Origin: an uncultured Propionimicrobium sp.
GTDB lineage: Bacteria > Actinomycetota > Actinomycetes > Propionibacteriales > Propionibacteriaceae
Reading direction: 5' to 3'
Assembly (NCBI GenBank): GCA_946221385.1
Contig: CAMIGX010000016.1
Location: forward strand, 1 to 35,722
Length of the DNA: 35,722 nt
Both the position numbers and the translations under genes were made by a program. This document shows positions 23,955-32,038 of the stretch, piece by piece. The notes beneath the pieces were generated by a model. The model had not been told where the DNA came from, made no database searches, and was given only the letters and a program-made list of their open reading frames with translations. Positions within the stretch are counted from its first letter, which is position 1. Each line of letters begins with the position of its first letter.

Positions 23955-24061
23955 TTATCCACAAGCGCTGTGAATTCCACAGGCAAGCTGTGGATATCCG
24001 AGCTTAGTAGCTAAATCACATTGACGTAGTTTTACCCAGCTGTGAATTCGGCTGTGGATAA
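23955..24061. promoter_or_regulatory. DnaA-box cluster
   Basis: TTATCCACA (23955-23963) matches the consensus exactly; TGTGGATAT (23989-23997) differs by one base on the opposite strand, and TGTGGATAA (24053-24061) is exact on the opposite strand. A direct repeat GCTGTGAATTC occurs at 23967 and 24039. No dnaA, dnaN or rpmH gene lies here, so I do not call this oriC. It could bind DnaA as a titration or regulatory site. Confidence 0.6.
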
Positions 24062-24073
24062 CTGGTCGATAGC

Positions 24074-25522
24074 TCACTCTGAGAGCAGTTCGTCGACGGC
24101 GTCTTGCGGCGCTGGCGGCAGAGTGAGACGGAATTCAGCGCCGCCGGTGCTACGCGAATTCGCAGCTTTGACGCTGCCGCCATGCGCGGCAGCAGTGTGC
24201 GCGACGATGGACAATCCCAGTCCAGTGCCGGGGGTGTTGCGCGCCTTGTTCGACCGATAGAAGCGGTCGAACAGCTTGGGCAGGTCCTCTTCGGCGATGC
24301 CGGGTCCTTCGTCAGTGACCATCAAGGTGTCGCCACGCAGCCGGACGTAGATCGTGCCCCCTTCAGGGGAGAACTTGACGGCATTGTCGAGCAGATTGGT
24401 GACCGCGCGTTCCAAGGTGTCGGGCTCACCGACCACGAAGTATGGCTCCAAGGCGACGTCAAAGGTGAGCCCGGGGCCGCGGCGTTGGGCACGCCGCACC
24501 GCAGCAGCCACGACATCGGCGAAGTCCAAGGGCTCGGGGCTGGGGGTGACGACATCCTCGCGGCTCAGCTGCACCAAGTCGCCAACCAAGGAAGTGAATT
24601 CGCCGAGCTGGGCTGCTACGTCAGACAAAATTTCGCTTCGTGCGCCTGGGGGCAACATGCCGGATTTCTCGTCAGCGACCAGCAACTCGATATTGGTGCG
24701 CATAGACGTCAGTGGCGTGCGCAACTCGTGACCTGCGTCAGCGATGAGCCGCCGTTGTCGGTCACGCGAGGAGGCCAGCGAGTTGATCATCGTGTCGAAA
24801 TTGCGGCTTAGTTGGCCTAATTCGTCATCAGAGTGAATGCCGATCGGCACCAACTCGTCGGTCTCGGTCACATGCGCGACGGCGCTGGTCATCTCGCGCA
24901 GCGGACGCATCAACGAGCGCCCAGACAAATAGCCCAACAAGCCGCCCAGGACGATGAACGTCGAACCTAGCCCGAGCATGACCGACCGCAATGCTTGCAT
25001 CGTGCCCAGCGTCGGCGCTAACGGACGCGATAGCACGATCGCCCAGCTGCTGGTGGTGGTGCGCATCGGGATCGCTACCTGACGAGCGCGGCTGCCGTCC
25101 GGGTTTTGAATCGTGCGCGCTGAATGCCCAAATTGGGTGCGGGCGACGGCCAGCTCTTGATTTCCTGCCACCGGCGCGCCAGAAGCGGGCGCGACTCGAC
25201 GCAGCGATCCGTCAGCTTGCACCAACAGCAGCGAAACATTCGCGGCCTGCAAGGCGGTCGAGTTCAAACCGCCCAAGCCGTCAATGTCGGCTTGCAGCGG
25301 CTCGGAGATCAGCGTCGCGACGCTGGCTAGTTCTTCGTCGAGCTGCGTGAAGAGCGAATTTTGCGTCGTCAGATAGGCAGTCGCGCCGATTACCGTCACG
25401 GCCAAGCCGACCCACAGCGCGGTGATCGCCGCCAACCGGCCTTGCAGGCTGCTGCGCCGTTCCCGATAACGCAACTGACGAATGCGGTCTTTAAAGCTCG
25501 AGCGTTCAGTGGAGTTGCTCAT
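24074..25522 (-). CDS. mprB: Sensor histidine kinase, MprB-like
   Basis: This ~482-residue membrane kinase senses an envelope signal and phosphorylates the adjacent regulator. Two membrane helices (about residues 35-55 and 180-205) flank an extracytoplasmic sensor domain. A HAMP segment follows (SGRSLMRPLREMTSAVAHV), then DAGHELRTPLTSMRTN with the phospho-accepting His. The ATPase boxes NLLDNAVKFSP, VTDEGPGIAEEDL, LFDRFYRS and PGTGLGLSIV are all present. The ATG at 25522 shares a base with the TGA of the regulator gene (TGATG); a GTG one codon earlier is possible. The pair resembles mycobacterial MprAB, mainly on the regulator side; signal and targets are not visible. Confidence 0.9.
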   Translation of the reverse strand: MSNSTERSSFKDRIRQLRYRERRSSLQGRLAAITALWVGLAVTVIGATAYLTTQNSLFTQLDEELASVATLISEPLQADIDGLGGLNSTALQAANVSLLLVQADGSLRRVAPASGAPVAGNQELAVARTQFGHSARTIQNPDGSRARQVAIPMRTTTSSWAIVLSRPLAPTLGTMQALRSVMLGLGSTFIVLGGLLGYLSGRSLMRPLREMTSAVAHVTETDELVPIGIHSDDELGQLSRNFDTMINSLASSRDRQRRLIADAGHELRTPLTSMRTNIELLVADEKSGMLPPGARSEILSDVAAQLGEFTSLVGDLVQLSREDVVTPSPEPLDFADVVAAAVRRAQRRGPGLTFDVALEPYFVVGEPDTLERAVTNLLDNAVKFSPEGGTIYVRLRGDTLMVTDEGPGIAEEDLPKLFDRFYRSNKARNTPGTGLGLSIVAHTAAAHGGSVKAANSRSTGGAEFRLTLPPAPQDAVDELLSE

Positions 25523-26208
25523 CACGGAGGCGTTTCACGCAGCACATATCCGATGCCGCGCACGGTGTGGATTAGGCGCGGCTCGCCTTCTTGCTCGGTC
25601 TTTCGGCGCAGGTAGCCGATGTAGACCTCGAGCGAGTTAGCGGTGGTGGGGAAGTCGAATCCCCAAACTTCGTTGAGCAGCCAGCTGCGTTCCAAGACGT
25701 GCCGGGGGTGCTCCATGAATGTCTGCAGCAACGCGAATTCGGTCCGCGTCAACGAAATTCGTCGGCCACGCCGGGTCACTTCGCGGGTGCTGGTGTCTAA
25801 GGTCAAGTCGTCAAAGGTGAGCAGCTCGCTGGACGCCTCATGTTCTGGACGTGAGCGTCGAGTCAATGCGCGCAATCGAGCAAGCAGCTCCTCAAGGGAG
25901 AAGGGCTTGACCATATAGTCATCGGCACCGGCATCCAGCCCGTCCACGCGATCATTGACGGCATCGCGAGCGGTCAAAATCAAGATCGGCACGTCATTGC
26001 CTGAGCTGCGCAGCGCACGCGTGGTTTCCAAGCCATCGAGCCGAGGCATCATGACGTCCATGACGACTGCGTCCGGGCGCACCGAGGACAATTTTGCCAG
26101 CGCTTCTAGCCCGTCTTCGGCGGTAATGACCTCGTAGCCGCTGTATTGCAGCGAGCGCGCCAGCGAGTCACGCACGGCTTGGTCGTCGTCCACCACCAGG
26201 ATCTGCAT
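25522..26208 (-). CDS. mprA: Response regulator, MprA-like (OmpR family)
   Basis: This 228-residue DNA-binding regulator has a receiver domain with QILVVDDDQAVRDSL, the phospho-acceptor Asp in AVVMDVMMPRLDG, and Lys in DYMVKPFSLEELLAR. The winged-helix effector carries RRISLTRTEFALLQ, VWGFDFPTTANSLEVYIGYL and RLIHTVRGIGYVLRETPP, which is strikingly close to what I remember of mycobacterial MprA. I chose the ATG at 26208 (MQILVVDDD) because AAGG precedes it; an upstream in-frame start adds six unlikely residues. It is the first gene of the mprAB-like pair. Confidence 0.93.
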   Translation of the reverse strand: MQILVVDDDQAVRDSLARSLQYSGYEVITAEDGLEALAKLSSVRPDAVVMDVMMPRLDGLETTRALRSSGNDVPILILTARDAVNDRVDGLDAGADDYMVKPFSLEELLARLRALTRRSRPEHEASSELLTFDDLTLDTSTREVTRRGRRISLTRTEFALLQTFMEHPRHVLERSWLLNEVWGFDFPTTANSLEVYIGYLRRKTEQEGEPRLIHTVRGIGYVLRETPP

Positions 26209-26278
26209 GGATCTACCTTGCCACACCCGGATCGCCTAGGCCGTCAGCGAATCGTCGCCGCCGGCTAGGATCAGGCTC

Positions 26279-26992
26279 ATGACGCTCTTTTTGATCGGTG
26301 GCGGCCCCAGCACGGTGCCCGCAGCTGCGCTGGACGGGTTCGTCGAGCAAGTCCGGCAACGTGGTCCGCGGATCGCAATCGCGTTCTTGGGCGCAGCAGA
26401 CGAAACAGCGCATCACGTGGACGGCTACGTCGATCCGATCTTGGCGCGGATGCCGGACGCGATCATCGAGCACGTGCGGCTGGATGCCGACGAAGTCGAT
26501 TGGCCGGACAATCCCGAGGAGCTAGCCGGCCTGGTCGTCGCTGGCGGCTGGACGCCGGGATATCTCGATGCGCTCATCCCACATCGGGAGTTGATCTCGA
26601 AGCTGGTGCGCGGCGGGATGCCATATCTGGGCTATTCGGCAGGCGCAATGATCGTGGCCAAGCATGCGATCGCTGGTGGTTGGCGCCATCAGGGCCGGCA
26701 GATCGTCCCCGAGACCGCCAGCGAAGGGCTAGACGAACTCGAGATTCGAGACGGACTGAGCCTGATCGCGCCGAGCGTTGACGTGCACGCCGATACCAAC
26801 AGCACTCTGGGGAGAGCGATCGCCACGCTGCAGGCTGGCGTCATGAATAGCGTCGTGGCGATCGACGAGTCAGCGGCAATGGTCATTGACGCGCTCAACG
26901 GTCGGGTCCGCGTGCTCGGCGAAGGACGGATCGCCTGGGTGACGCGCGTCGGTGGCGACTTTGACGTCCGTTTCGAACAAGCCCAGCCCTAA
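26279..26992 (+). CDS. Peptidase E (S51)-like protein
   Basis: This 237-residue cytoplasmic protein has the S51 fold shared by peptidase E and cyanophycinase. The start MTLFLIGGGP is typical, and GYSAGAMIV supplies the nucleophilic Ser. Later candidates for the triad are the acidic residues and His in SVDVHADTNS. Peptidase E cleaves Asp-X dipeptides, but family members vary, so the substrate is open. TAGGAT lies 7 nt before the ATG, with no Shine-Dalgarno, suggesting a leaderless transcript divergent from the mprAB-like operon. Confidence 0.85.
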   Translation: MTLFLIGGGPSTVPAAALDGFVEQVRQRGPRIAIAFLGAADETAHHVDGYVDPILARMPDAIIEHVRLDADEVDWPDNPEELAGLVVAGGWTPGYLDALIPHRELISKLVRGGMPYLGYSAGAMIVAKHAIAGGWRHQGRQIVPETASEGLDELEIRDGLSLIAPSVDVHADTNSTLGRAIATLQAGVMNSVVAIDESAAMVIDALNGRVRVLGEGRIAWVTRVGGDFDVRFEQAQP

Positions 26993-27064
26993 CCGTTAGC
27001 GCGGGCGTGTTTCGCGGCTGAGGTAGCGCCGTGTCGACCCCAATGGGCTGGCGAGCGTGGCGTA

Positions 27065-27544
27065 TCAGGCCTTTGGATCCGTGACGTCTGGGTGGCCGAG
27101 ATCAGCGAAAATTCCGGGGAGGGCGCCGACGATCGCCTGATAGGTGTCTTCGAAATCTTGCATGCGGCCGTACCACGGATCGGCGATCCCACTGCCGGGA
27201 GTGGCCTGCGGATCAAAGTCAGTGACTAGCCGTAGATTGTCGGACTCGGGAGCCAAGCGTTGCAGGCTGCGCAGGTGATGGGGTTCGAAAGCCAAGACCA
27301 AATCGAAATCAGCCAGCTCGCCGGCTCGCACCTGACGCGCTGAATGCCTGCTGGGCTGATAGCCATGCTCGGTCAACTTCTGCACGGCTCGTCGATCCAT
27401 CGGATTGCCGTGCTCTTCGTCGCTGACGCCTGCTGAATCGACGCGCAGCTCGATGTCAGAATTTTCCGCCCAAGCAGAGGCGAGCTGGGCTGCCATGGCC
27501 GAGCGACAAATATTTCCGGTGCACACGAATAAGACGCTGGTCAT
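27065..27544 (-). CDS. Low-molecular-weight protein tyrosine phosphatase
   Basis: This 159-residue protein removes phosphate from protein tyrosine. The P-loop is FVCTGNICRSAMAA, with the catalytic Cys and Arg, and the general-acid Asp lies in DPWYGRMQDFEDTY near the C terminus. Length is normal for the family. Some members act on exopolysaccharide kinases, but no such gene is nearby. TAGGCT ends 6 nt before the ATG, suggesting a leaderless transcript. Its promoter is back-to-back with that of the ornithine carbamoyltransferase gene. Confidence 0.94.
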   Translation of the reverse strand: MTSVLFVCTGNICRSAMAAQLASAWAENSDIELRVDSAGVSDEEHGNPMDRRAVQKLTEHGYQPSRHSARQVRAGELADFDLVLAFEPHHLRSLQRLAPESDNLRLVTDFDPQATPGSGIADPWYGRMQDFEDTYQAIVGALPGIFADLGHPDVTDPKA

Positions 27545-27565
27545 AGCACCAGCCTAGGCGGGCAA

Positions 27566-27571
27566 TAGAAT
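27566..27571 (+). promoter_or_regulatory. Candidate -10 hexamer for the carbamoyltransferase gene
   Basis: TAGAAT precedes the ATG by about 45 nt, leaving room for a leader with the GAAAGGTG ribosome-binding site. No good -35 was found. The neighbouring minus-strand TAGGCT (27552-27557) would serve the phosphatase gene. Confidence 0.35.
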
Positions 27572-27616
27572 CGTGCACCTGAGATCGCGAACTGTTTGAA
27601 GCGAAAGGTGCTATCG

Positions 27617-28612
27617 ATGGTCGATCTGCGTGGCCGCAGCTTCCTCAAGGAACTTGACTTCACCGCCGAAGAATGGACGCGGCTGTTGACTGTCGCCGGC
27701 GAATTGAAGACCGCCAAGCGCGAGCGCCGCGAGATCCAGCAGCTCGTCGGACGAAATATCGCGTTGATCTTTGAAAAGACCTCGACGCGCACCCGCTGCG
27801 CCTTCGAGGTCGCAGCCCATGATCAAGGCGCCCACGTCACCTATTTGGAACCCAGCGGCAGCCAGATCGGCCATAAAGAGTCCATCGCGGACACCGCGCG
27901 GGTGCTGGGCAAGATGTATGACGGCATCGAATACCGGGGTTTTGGCCAAGAGCGCGTCGAAGCGCTTGCCAAGTACGCCGGGGTGCCGGTCTTCAATGGA
28001 CTGACCGACCAATGGCATCCCACCCAGATGCTGGCTGATCAGCTGACGATGCTGGAATTTTCTGACAAGCCGCTGAGCGAGCTGTCGTTGGCGTATCTGG
28101 GTGACGCGCGAAATAACGTCGCCAATTCGCTGCTAGTTTCAGGCGCGCTCATGGGCATGGACGTCCGGCTGATCGCGCCGAGCGATCTGCAGCCCGCTGA
28201 CGTCGCCGCCGTCGCGCGCAAGCTCGCCGACGAGCATGGCGGCCAGGTCACGATCACTGACGACATCGCAGCCGTCGAAGGTGTGGACTTCCTGTACACC
28301 GACGTGTGGGTGTCGATGGGGGAGCCCAAAGACGTCTGGGCTGAACGTATCGAGGCGCTGCGGCCATATCAAATCAATGCTGAGCTGTTGGCTCGCACCG
28401 GCAACCCGGACGCAAAGGTGCTGCACTGCCTGCCGGCCTATCACGACGATCAAACTGAGGTCGGCAAGCAGGTCGGTGAGCTATTCGGCATGCGCGACGG
28501 CATCGAAATCACCCATGAGGTCTTCGAAGCCAACGCGGACGCCATCTTTGAGCAGGCCGGCAACCGGATGCACACCATCAAGGCCGTGCTCGTCGAGACC
28601 TTGAAGGACTAG
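27617..28612 (+). CDS. Ornithine carbamoyltransferase
   Basis: This 331-residue enzyme interconverts ornithine plus carbamoyl phosphate with citrulline. Binding motifs are complete: FEKTSTRTRCAFEVAAHD for carbamoyl phosphate, then PSGSQIGHKES, DQWHPTQMLAD and HCLPAYHDD for ornithine. The stretch DTARVLGKMYDGIEYRGFGQ resembles the ArcB/ArgF type seen in catabolic enzymes, so direction is uncertain. I chose the ATG at 27617, which has GAAAGGTG upstream; a frame 7 codons longer lacks this. No arginine biosynthesis or deiminase genes adjoin it. Its TAG shares CTAG with the stop of the converging acetyltransferase gene. Confidence 0.94.
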   Translation: MVDLRGRSFLKELDFTAEEWTRLLTVAGELKTAKRERREIQQLVGRNIALIFEKTSTRTRCAFEVAAHDQGAHVTYLEPSGSQIGHKESIADTARVLGKMYDGIEYRGFGQERVEALAKYAGVPVFNGLTDQWHPTQMLADQLTMLEFSDKPLSELSLAYLGDARNNVANSLLVSGALMGMDVRLIAPSDLQPADVAAVARKLADEHGGQVTITDDIAAVEGVDFLYTDVWVSMGEPKDVWAERIEALRPYQINAELLARTGNPDAKVLHCLPAYHDDQTEVGKQVGELFGMRDGIEITHEVFEANADAIFEQAGNRMHTIKAVLVETLKD

Positions 28613-29145
28613 CGGGCAGTCGGCACCCAATAGCGTCGCTTGCCGTCGCGGATGTCTTCCATGACACCGCCATTGGCTTCGATCGTCCGCGCCGAGCCGA
28701 CGTTGTCGTCGTCACAGGTCACTAGGGCTTCCTTGATGCCAAATTCAGCGGCTATATCCAGTGATTGTGCCAGCGTCCGTTTGGCATAGCCCTGCCGACG
28801 ACGCGAGGGCCGCACGATATATCCAATGTGGCCCCCGGCTTGCAGCAGATAGTCGGTCAGTTCGTGCCGAATGCTGACTCTAGACAGCAGTTCGTCGCCT
28901 TCAGCCAGATAGCGGATGCTGTCTCGCACCCGACCGGTCTCCAAGGTCTCTAGCGGCTGGACTTCTCGATAGTCCAGGCTCTCGCACCAGCGGGCGAATT
29001 CAGCCGGATCAGCCAACACGTCTCGGCCGCGATCATCGCCCCAGTTCAGCCAGCTACCCGCGTCCTCGCCGGCTGCGACGAGCTCGTCCCAGAAGCTCAA
29101 AAACGAGGCTTGGTGTTGGGGACGCAAACGGATTAGCCCAGCCAT
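28609..29145 (-). CDS. GNAT-family acetyltransferase
   Basis: This 178-residue protein has the acetyl-CoA-binding pattern GHIGYIVRPSRRRQGYAKRTLAQSL, including the RRQGYA loop, and the late strand VTCDDDNVGSARTIEANGG. The acceptor substrate is unknown. TAGTGT ends 6 nt before the ATG without a Shine-Dalgarno, consistent with a leaderless start. It converges with the carbamoyltransferase gene, sharing a four-base stop overlap. Confidence 0.88.
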   Translation of the reverse strand: MAGLIRLRPQHQASFLSFWDELVAAGEDAGSWLNWGDDRGRDVLADPAEFARWCESLDYREVQPLETLETGRVRDSIRYLAEGDELLSRVSIRHELTDYLLQAGGHIGYIVRPSRRRQGYAKRTLAQSLDIAAEFGIKEALVTCDDDNVGSARTIEANGGVMEDIRDGKRRYWVPTAR

Positions 29146-29318
29146 GGCGGCACACTAACACTGCTCAAACTCCCGTGCCCAAATCGCGACTGGCAGTTGA
29201 CGAAGAATCGCCTCAATCACGGGCACGGAGCACATGGCCGTAACCCGAGCTGCAAGTTTAGGAATATCTACCACGGCCCAGTTTATGGCCGCGGGTCGCC
29301 GCACTGACTGCCATTCAG

Positions 29319-29360
29319 AAATAAATAGGCTCGGCCCCGAAGGACCGAGCCTATTTATTT
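29319..29360. terminator. Strong bidirectional-looking terminator
   Basis: A perfect 16-bp stem, AAATAAATAGGCTCGG paired with CCGAGCCTATTTATTT, encloses a 10-nt loop. Its A/T-rich base gives a U-rich tail on either strand. It lies 16 bp beyond the stop of the minus-strand nucleotidase gene. The adjoining gap 29146-29318 otherwise shows only an imperfect inverted repeat at 29170-29230. Confidence 0.9.
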
Positions 29361-29376
29361 AGTTAATTGATGGGGC

Positions 29377-31566
29377 TCACGGCCACATGATCAGACCCTT
29401 GGCGAAGTGCTGAACGACACCGCCGTTGAGCTTCAACTCGCCGGTCGCGGGCACGCCCAACATCTCATGCCCGCCAGCATTCAAGTAGCGGACCAGGATG
29501 CCGCCATGAACGGCGCGAGCGCCGAACTGTGGCGACCAGTAGATCCGGCCATGCTCGAAGGTCTGGACGACGATGTGACCGCCAAGCGACACCTCGTTGC
29601 CGGTCGGAGCGCCGAGGGAACCATTGATGCCGCCGAGACGTTCCCATTCGGTCTTGTTGCCCCAGCACACGAAGTTCGCGCCGGCGCCAGGAGCCCAGTA
29701 GGCATCGCAGGCGTCACCGAAGTGCTGCACGACGCGGCCACCACCCAGATCGATTTCGTTCGAAGTGGGCTTGCCGTAGGCCTTCTCGCCGCCGGTGGCG
29801 TCATAGCGAGCCTGGATTGCACCGCCGAGCTTGAACTCGGTGGGAGCCGGGGTCTGGGTCTTGATCTCGGCGCGCGGGAAAGCCTTCAAAGTCTCTTGGG
29901 CCTTGACCCAGCTGCTCCACGCCGCGAGGTCAGCGCGGCCAGTGTCGCGAGTGTTCTTGCCCTCCTTGAGGACGAAGAAGTTGTCGCCACCCTGGATCAG
30001 GAAGCTGCCCGAAACGACAGTGTAGGTGGCGTTCGGATCGACCGGCTTGCCGTCGATTTCGATCGCAGTGATGCGATCGCCCTCAGCGCGGGCCTCGTCG
30101 TAGGTATAGGCCACATTGTTCGACAGGCCCATCATCAGCACCGGACGGCTGGCACCCTTAGGCTGCCACTGCTGCTCGAGCATGGTCTTGAACTGCGCAC
30201 CAGTGATCTCGGTGGTCATCACGGTGTTAGCGAACGGCAAGACAGCCGCGACCTGGGCGTAGGTGATGCCGCCGTTCTCGTTCGGAACCAGATCGGCGCG
30301 GGTGCCGCCTGGGTTTTGGATGCCGACAGTGCCCTCAGCCTTACCGCCGACTTCCTCGTAGAACATCTGGGCGACCATGTCGGAAAGCTCCGAACGCGAG
30401 CCGCGGTCCTCCGAGCCGTCAGCCTTCTTGGCGCGGGTGATCGGCTTCTCTGCCTTGGCCAGCTCCGGCTTGCCTAGTTCGTCAGCCTTAGCGATGGCGT
30501 CGTCGATGGCGGTGTTTACCGCTGCGATCGCGTTCGCGTTCAAGTACGCTTCGCGGTCGGCCTTGGCCTGGTCGGCGATGGCCTTGTCCTTGTTGCCGGT
30601 GTCGAAGCTCTTCTTGACGTTCGCCGCGGTCGCATCGCAGACGACGGTCTTGCCGGCGTCATCCTTGGCCAACTTGAGGTCGATCTGGCCGATCAATTGG
30701 GCATAGCTAGCCGACTGCACGATCGGACGCTTGCCGTCGACATAGGCATAGGCCTGGTGGGTGTGGCCGTTCAAAATGACGTCGACATTGGGGCTGGTCT
30801 CAGCGATCTTCTTGAAGGTAGTCGAGGCCGCCTTCTGCGCGTCGAGATCGTTTACCTGTTGGCCGTTCTTGTCGTTTTGCGCCAGCACGCCACCTTCGTG
30901 ATAGGCGGCGATGACGATGTCAGCCTCGCCGTTCTCGGCGTTGCCGTCCTTGAGATCGGCTGCGTACTTGTTGACCGCAGCAACCGGGTCGCTGATCGCG
31001 ATGGTGTCGAAGACGCTCGGTGCGATGAGGCTAGGTAGGTCAGCAGTCACGGCGCCAACGACGGCGATCTTGAAGCCATTCTTCTCGAAGATCTGGTATG
31101 CGCCATCTGGGCTAGCGATGCTGCTGTCGGCCTTCTTGGTCAGGTTGGCCGACAGATAGCGGAAGTCGGCAATGTTGGCGATGCGTTCCAGATCGGCGTA
31201 GCCCTTATCGAGCTCGTGATTGCCGATCGCGGATACCTCGACGCCAGCAGCGTTCAGGATCTGCAAGGTCGGCTCGTCATTTTGCACCGCAGAAGTGAAC
31301 AGTGAAGCACCGACATTGTCGCCGCCCAAGACGACCAACGTGTTGTCGTTGCGCAGTTCATTCAAGTGAGCAAAGAACACCTTGGTGTCCGGACCGGACT
31401 TAGCGATCCGACCGTGGAAGTCGTTGAAGGTCAGGACGCGGACGTCCTTAGCGTCGGTGCAAGGTTCAGCAGCGAATGCAGCGGTCTTGTCCAGGGCCGG
31501 AATCGACAAGACTCCGACGATCAGCGCTGCGCTCAACGCGCCAGCGGTGAGTCGTGACTTGGGCAT
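29377..31566 (-). CDS. Secreted 5'-nucleotidase-family protein with LGFP repeats
   Basis: This 729-residue exported protein probably hydrolyses nucleotides outside the cell. A signal peptide covers ~1-33. The metallophosphatase domain (~40-310) shows FNDFHGR, GGDNVGAS, GNHELDKG and LNGHTHQAY. The C-terminal nucleotidase domain (~350-570) contains NPGGTRADL and GSFLIQGGDNFF, which contribute to base binding in the UshA family. After a short linker, LGFP-type repeats run from ~585 to the end (YGKPTSNE, LGAPTGNE, LGVPATGE), closely matching the end of the transcobalamin-like protein at the other end of the window. They suggest cell-wall attachment. TTTGGAGGAACTTGC precedes the ATG. Confidence 0.93.
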   Translation of the reverse strand: MPKSRLTAGALSAALIVGVLSIPALDKTAAFAAEPCTDAKDVRVLTFNDFHGRIAKSGPDTKVFFAHLNELRNDNTLVVLGGDNVGASLFTSAVQNDEPTLQILNAAGVEVSAIGNHELDKGYADLERIANIADFRYLSANLTKKADSSIASPDGAYQIFEKNGFKIAVVGAVTADLPSLIAPSVFDTIAISDPVAAVNKYAADLKDGNAENGEADIVIAAYHEGGVLAQNDKNGQQVNDLDAQKAASTTFKKIAETSPNVDVILNGHTHQAYAYVDGKRPIVQSASYAQLIGQIDLKLAKDDAGKTVVCDATAANVKKSFDTGNKDKAIADQAKADREAYLNANAIAAVNTAIDDAIAKADELGKPELAKAEKPITRAKKADGSEDRGSRSELSDMVAQMFYEEVGGKAEGTVGIQNPGGTRADLVPNENGGITYAQVAAVLPFANTVMTTEITGAQFKTMLEQQWQPKGASRPVLMMGLSNNVAYTYDEARAEGDRITAIEIDGKPVDPNATYTVVSGSFLIQGGDNFFVLKEGKNTRDTGRADLAAWSSWVKAQETLKAFPRAEIKTQTPAPTEFKLGGAIQARYDATGGEKAYGKPTSNEIDLGGGRVVQHFGDACDAYWAPGAGANFVCWGNKTEWERLGGINGSLGAPTGNEVSLGGHIVVQTFEHGRIYWSPQFGARAVHGGILVRYLNAGGHEMLGVPATGELKLNGGVVQHFAKGLIMWP

Positions 31567-31724
31567 GCAAGTTCCTCCAAATTGCGGGGTGATTCAAGGT
31601 CGACGGGTTCGAAGACCAATCGAAATCAACAATGGTCGGCCCGCAGTCGTATCCGCAAGGAACTTCAGTGATACGGTGCCCTGCATTCACCAAATATTCA
31701 CCTGGTCGATTCGAGGAGGCCAAG

Positions 31725-31994
31725 ATGCATTGGATCAAGGCGCCAGACATCGGACCTTATGGAATTTCGAAGGTGACTCACTATCTCGTCGAAGTCGGCG
31801 ACGAGGTTCAAGCTGGCCAAGTCTTAGTCGAGCTGGAAGCCGCCAAAGCGACCCACGAAATTGATAGTCCGATGGCAGGGGTGGTGCGGCGCATTTTCGT
31901 CGAAGTCGGCTATCAGGTGGACGCCGGCACCCCGTTGATCGAAATCGAGGGGACTGCCGAGCAGCCGCAGCCACAAAGCGTTGACCAGGCCTAG
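31725..31994 (+). CDS. Orphan single lipoyl-domain protein
   Basis: The 89-residue product is one lipoyl/biotinyl-type domain: APDIGPYGISKVTHYLVEVG, then VLVELEAAKATHEIDSP and AGTPLIEIEG. The Lys in EAAKAT sits where E2 enzymes carry lipoate; biotin carriers usually have EAMKM. It lacks the peripheral-subunit-binding and catalytic domains of an E2. The ATG at 31725 has GAGGAGG 5 nt upstream. No dehydrogenase, lipoate ligase or carboxylase gene is nearby, so its partner is unknown. It lies between the nucleotidase and alanine racemase genes. Confidence 0.85.
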   Translation: MHWIKAPDIGPYGISKVTHYLVEVGDEVQAGQVLVELEAAKATHEIDSPMAGVVRRIFVEVGYQVDAGTPLIEIEGTAEQPQPQSVDQA

Positions 31995-32038
31995 CAGCTT
32001 GCGCTGCCTAGCCGAAGCGGCGTGCGAAAATTGACCCT

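Noticed and set aside
23955..24061. Chromosomal origin of replication (oriC)
   Set aside because: Only three boxes are present and no dnaA, dnaN, rpmH or AT-rich unwinding region adjoins them.
24104..24811. 235-codon open frame antisense to the histidine kinase gene
   Set aside because: It is a shadow of the kinase coding frame in high-GC DNA.
29170..29230. Inverted repeat CTCCCGTGCCC / GGGCACGGAG as a terminator
   Set aside because: A 40-nt spacer and an imperfect match make a functional hairpin doubtful; the clear terminator is the stem at 29319-29360.
29407..30477. 356-codon open frame antisense to the 5'-nucleotidase gene
   Set aside because: It mirrors the frame of a clearly coding gene; the translation is compositionally odd (Asp/His/Ala/Arg rich) with no recognisable domain.
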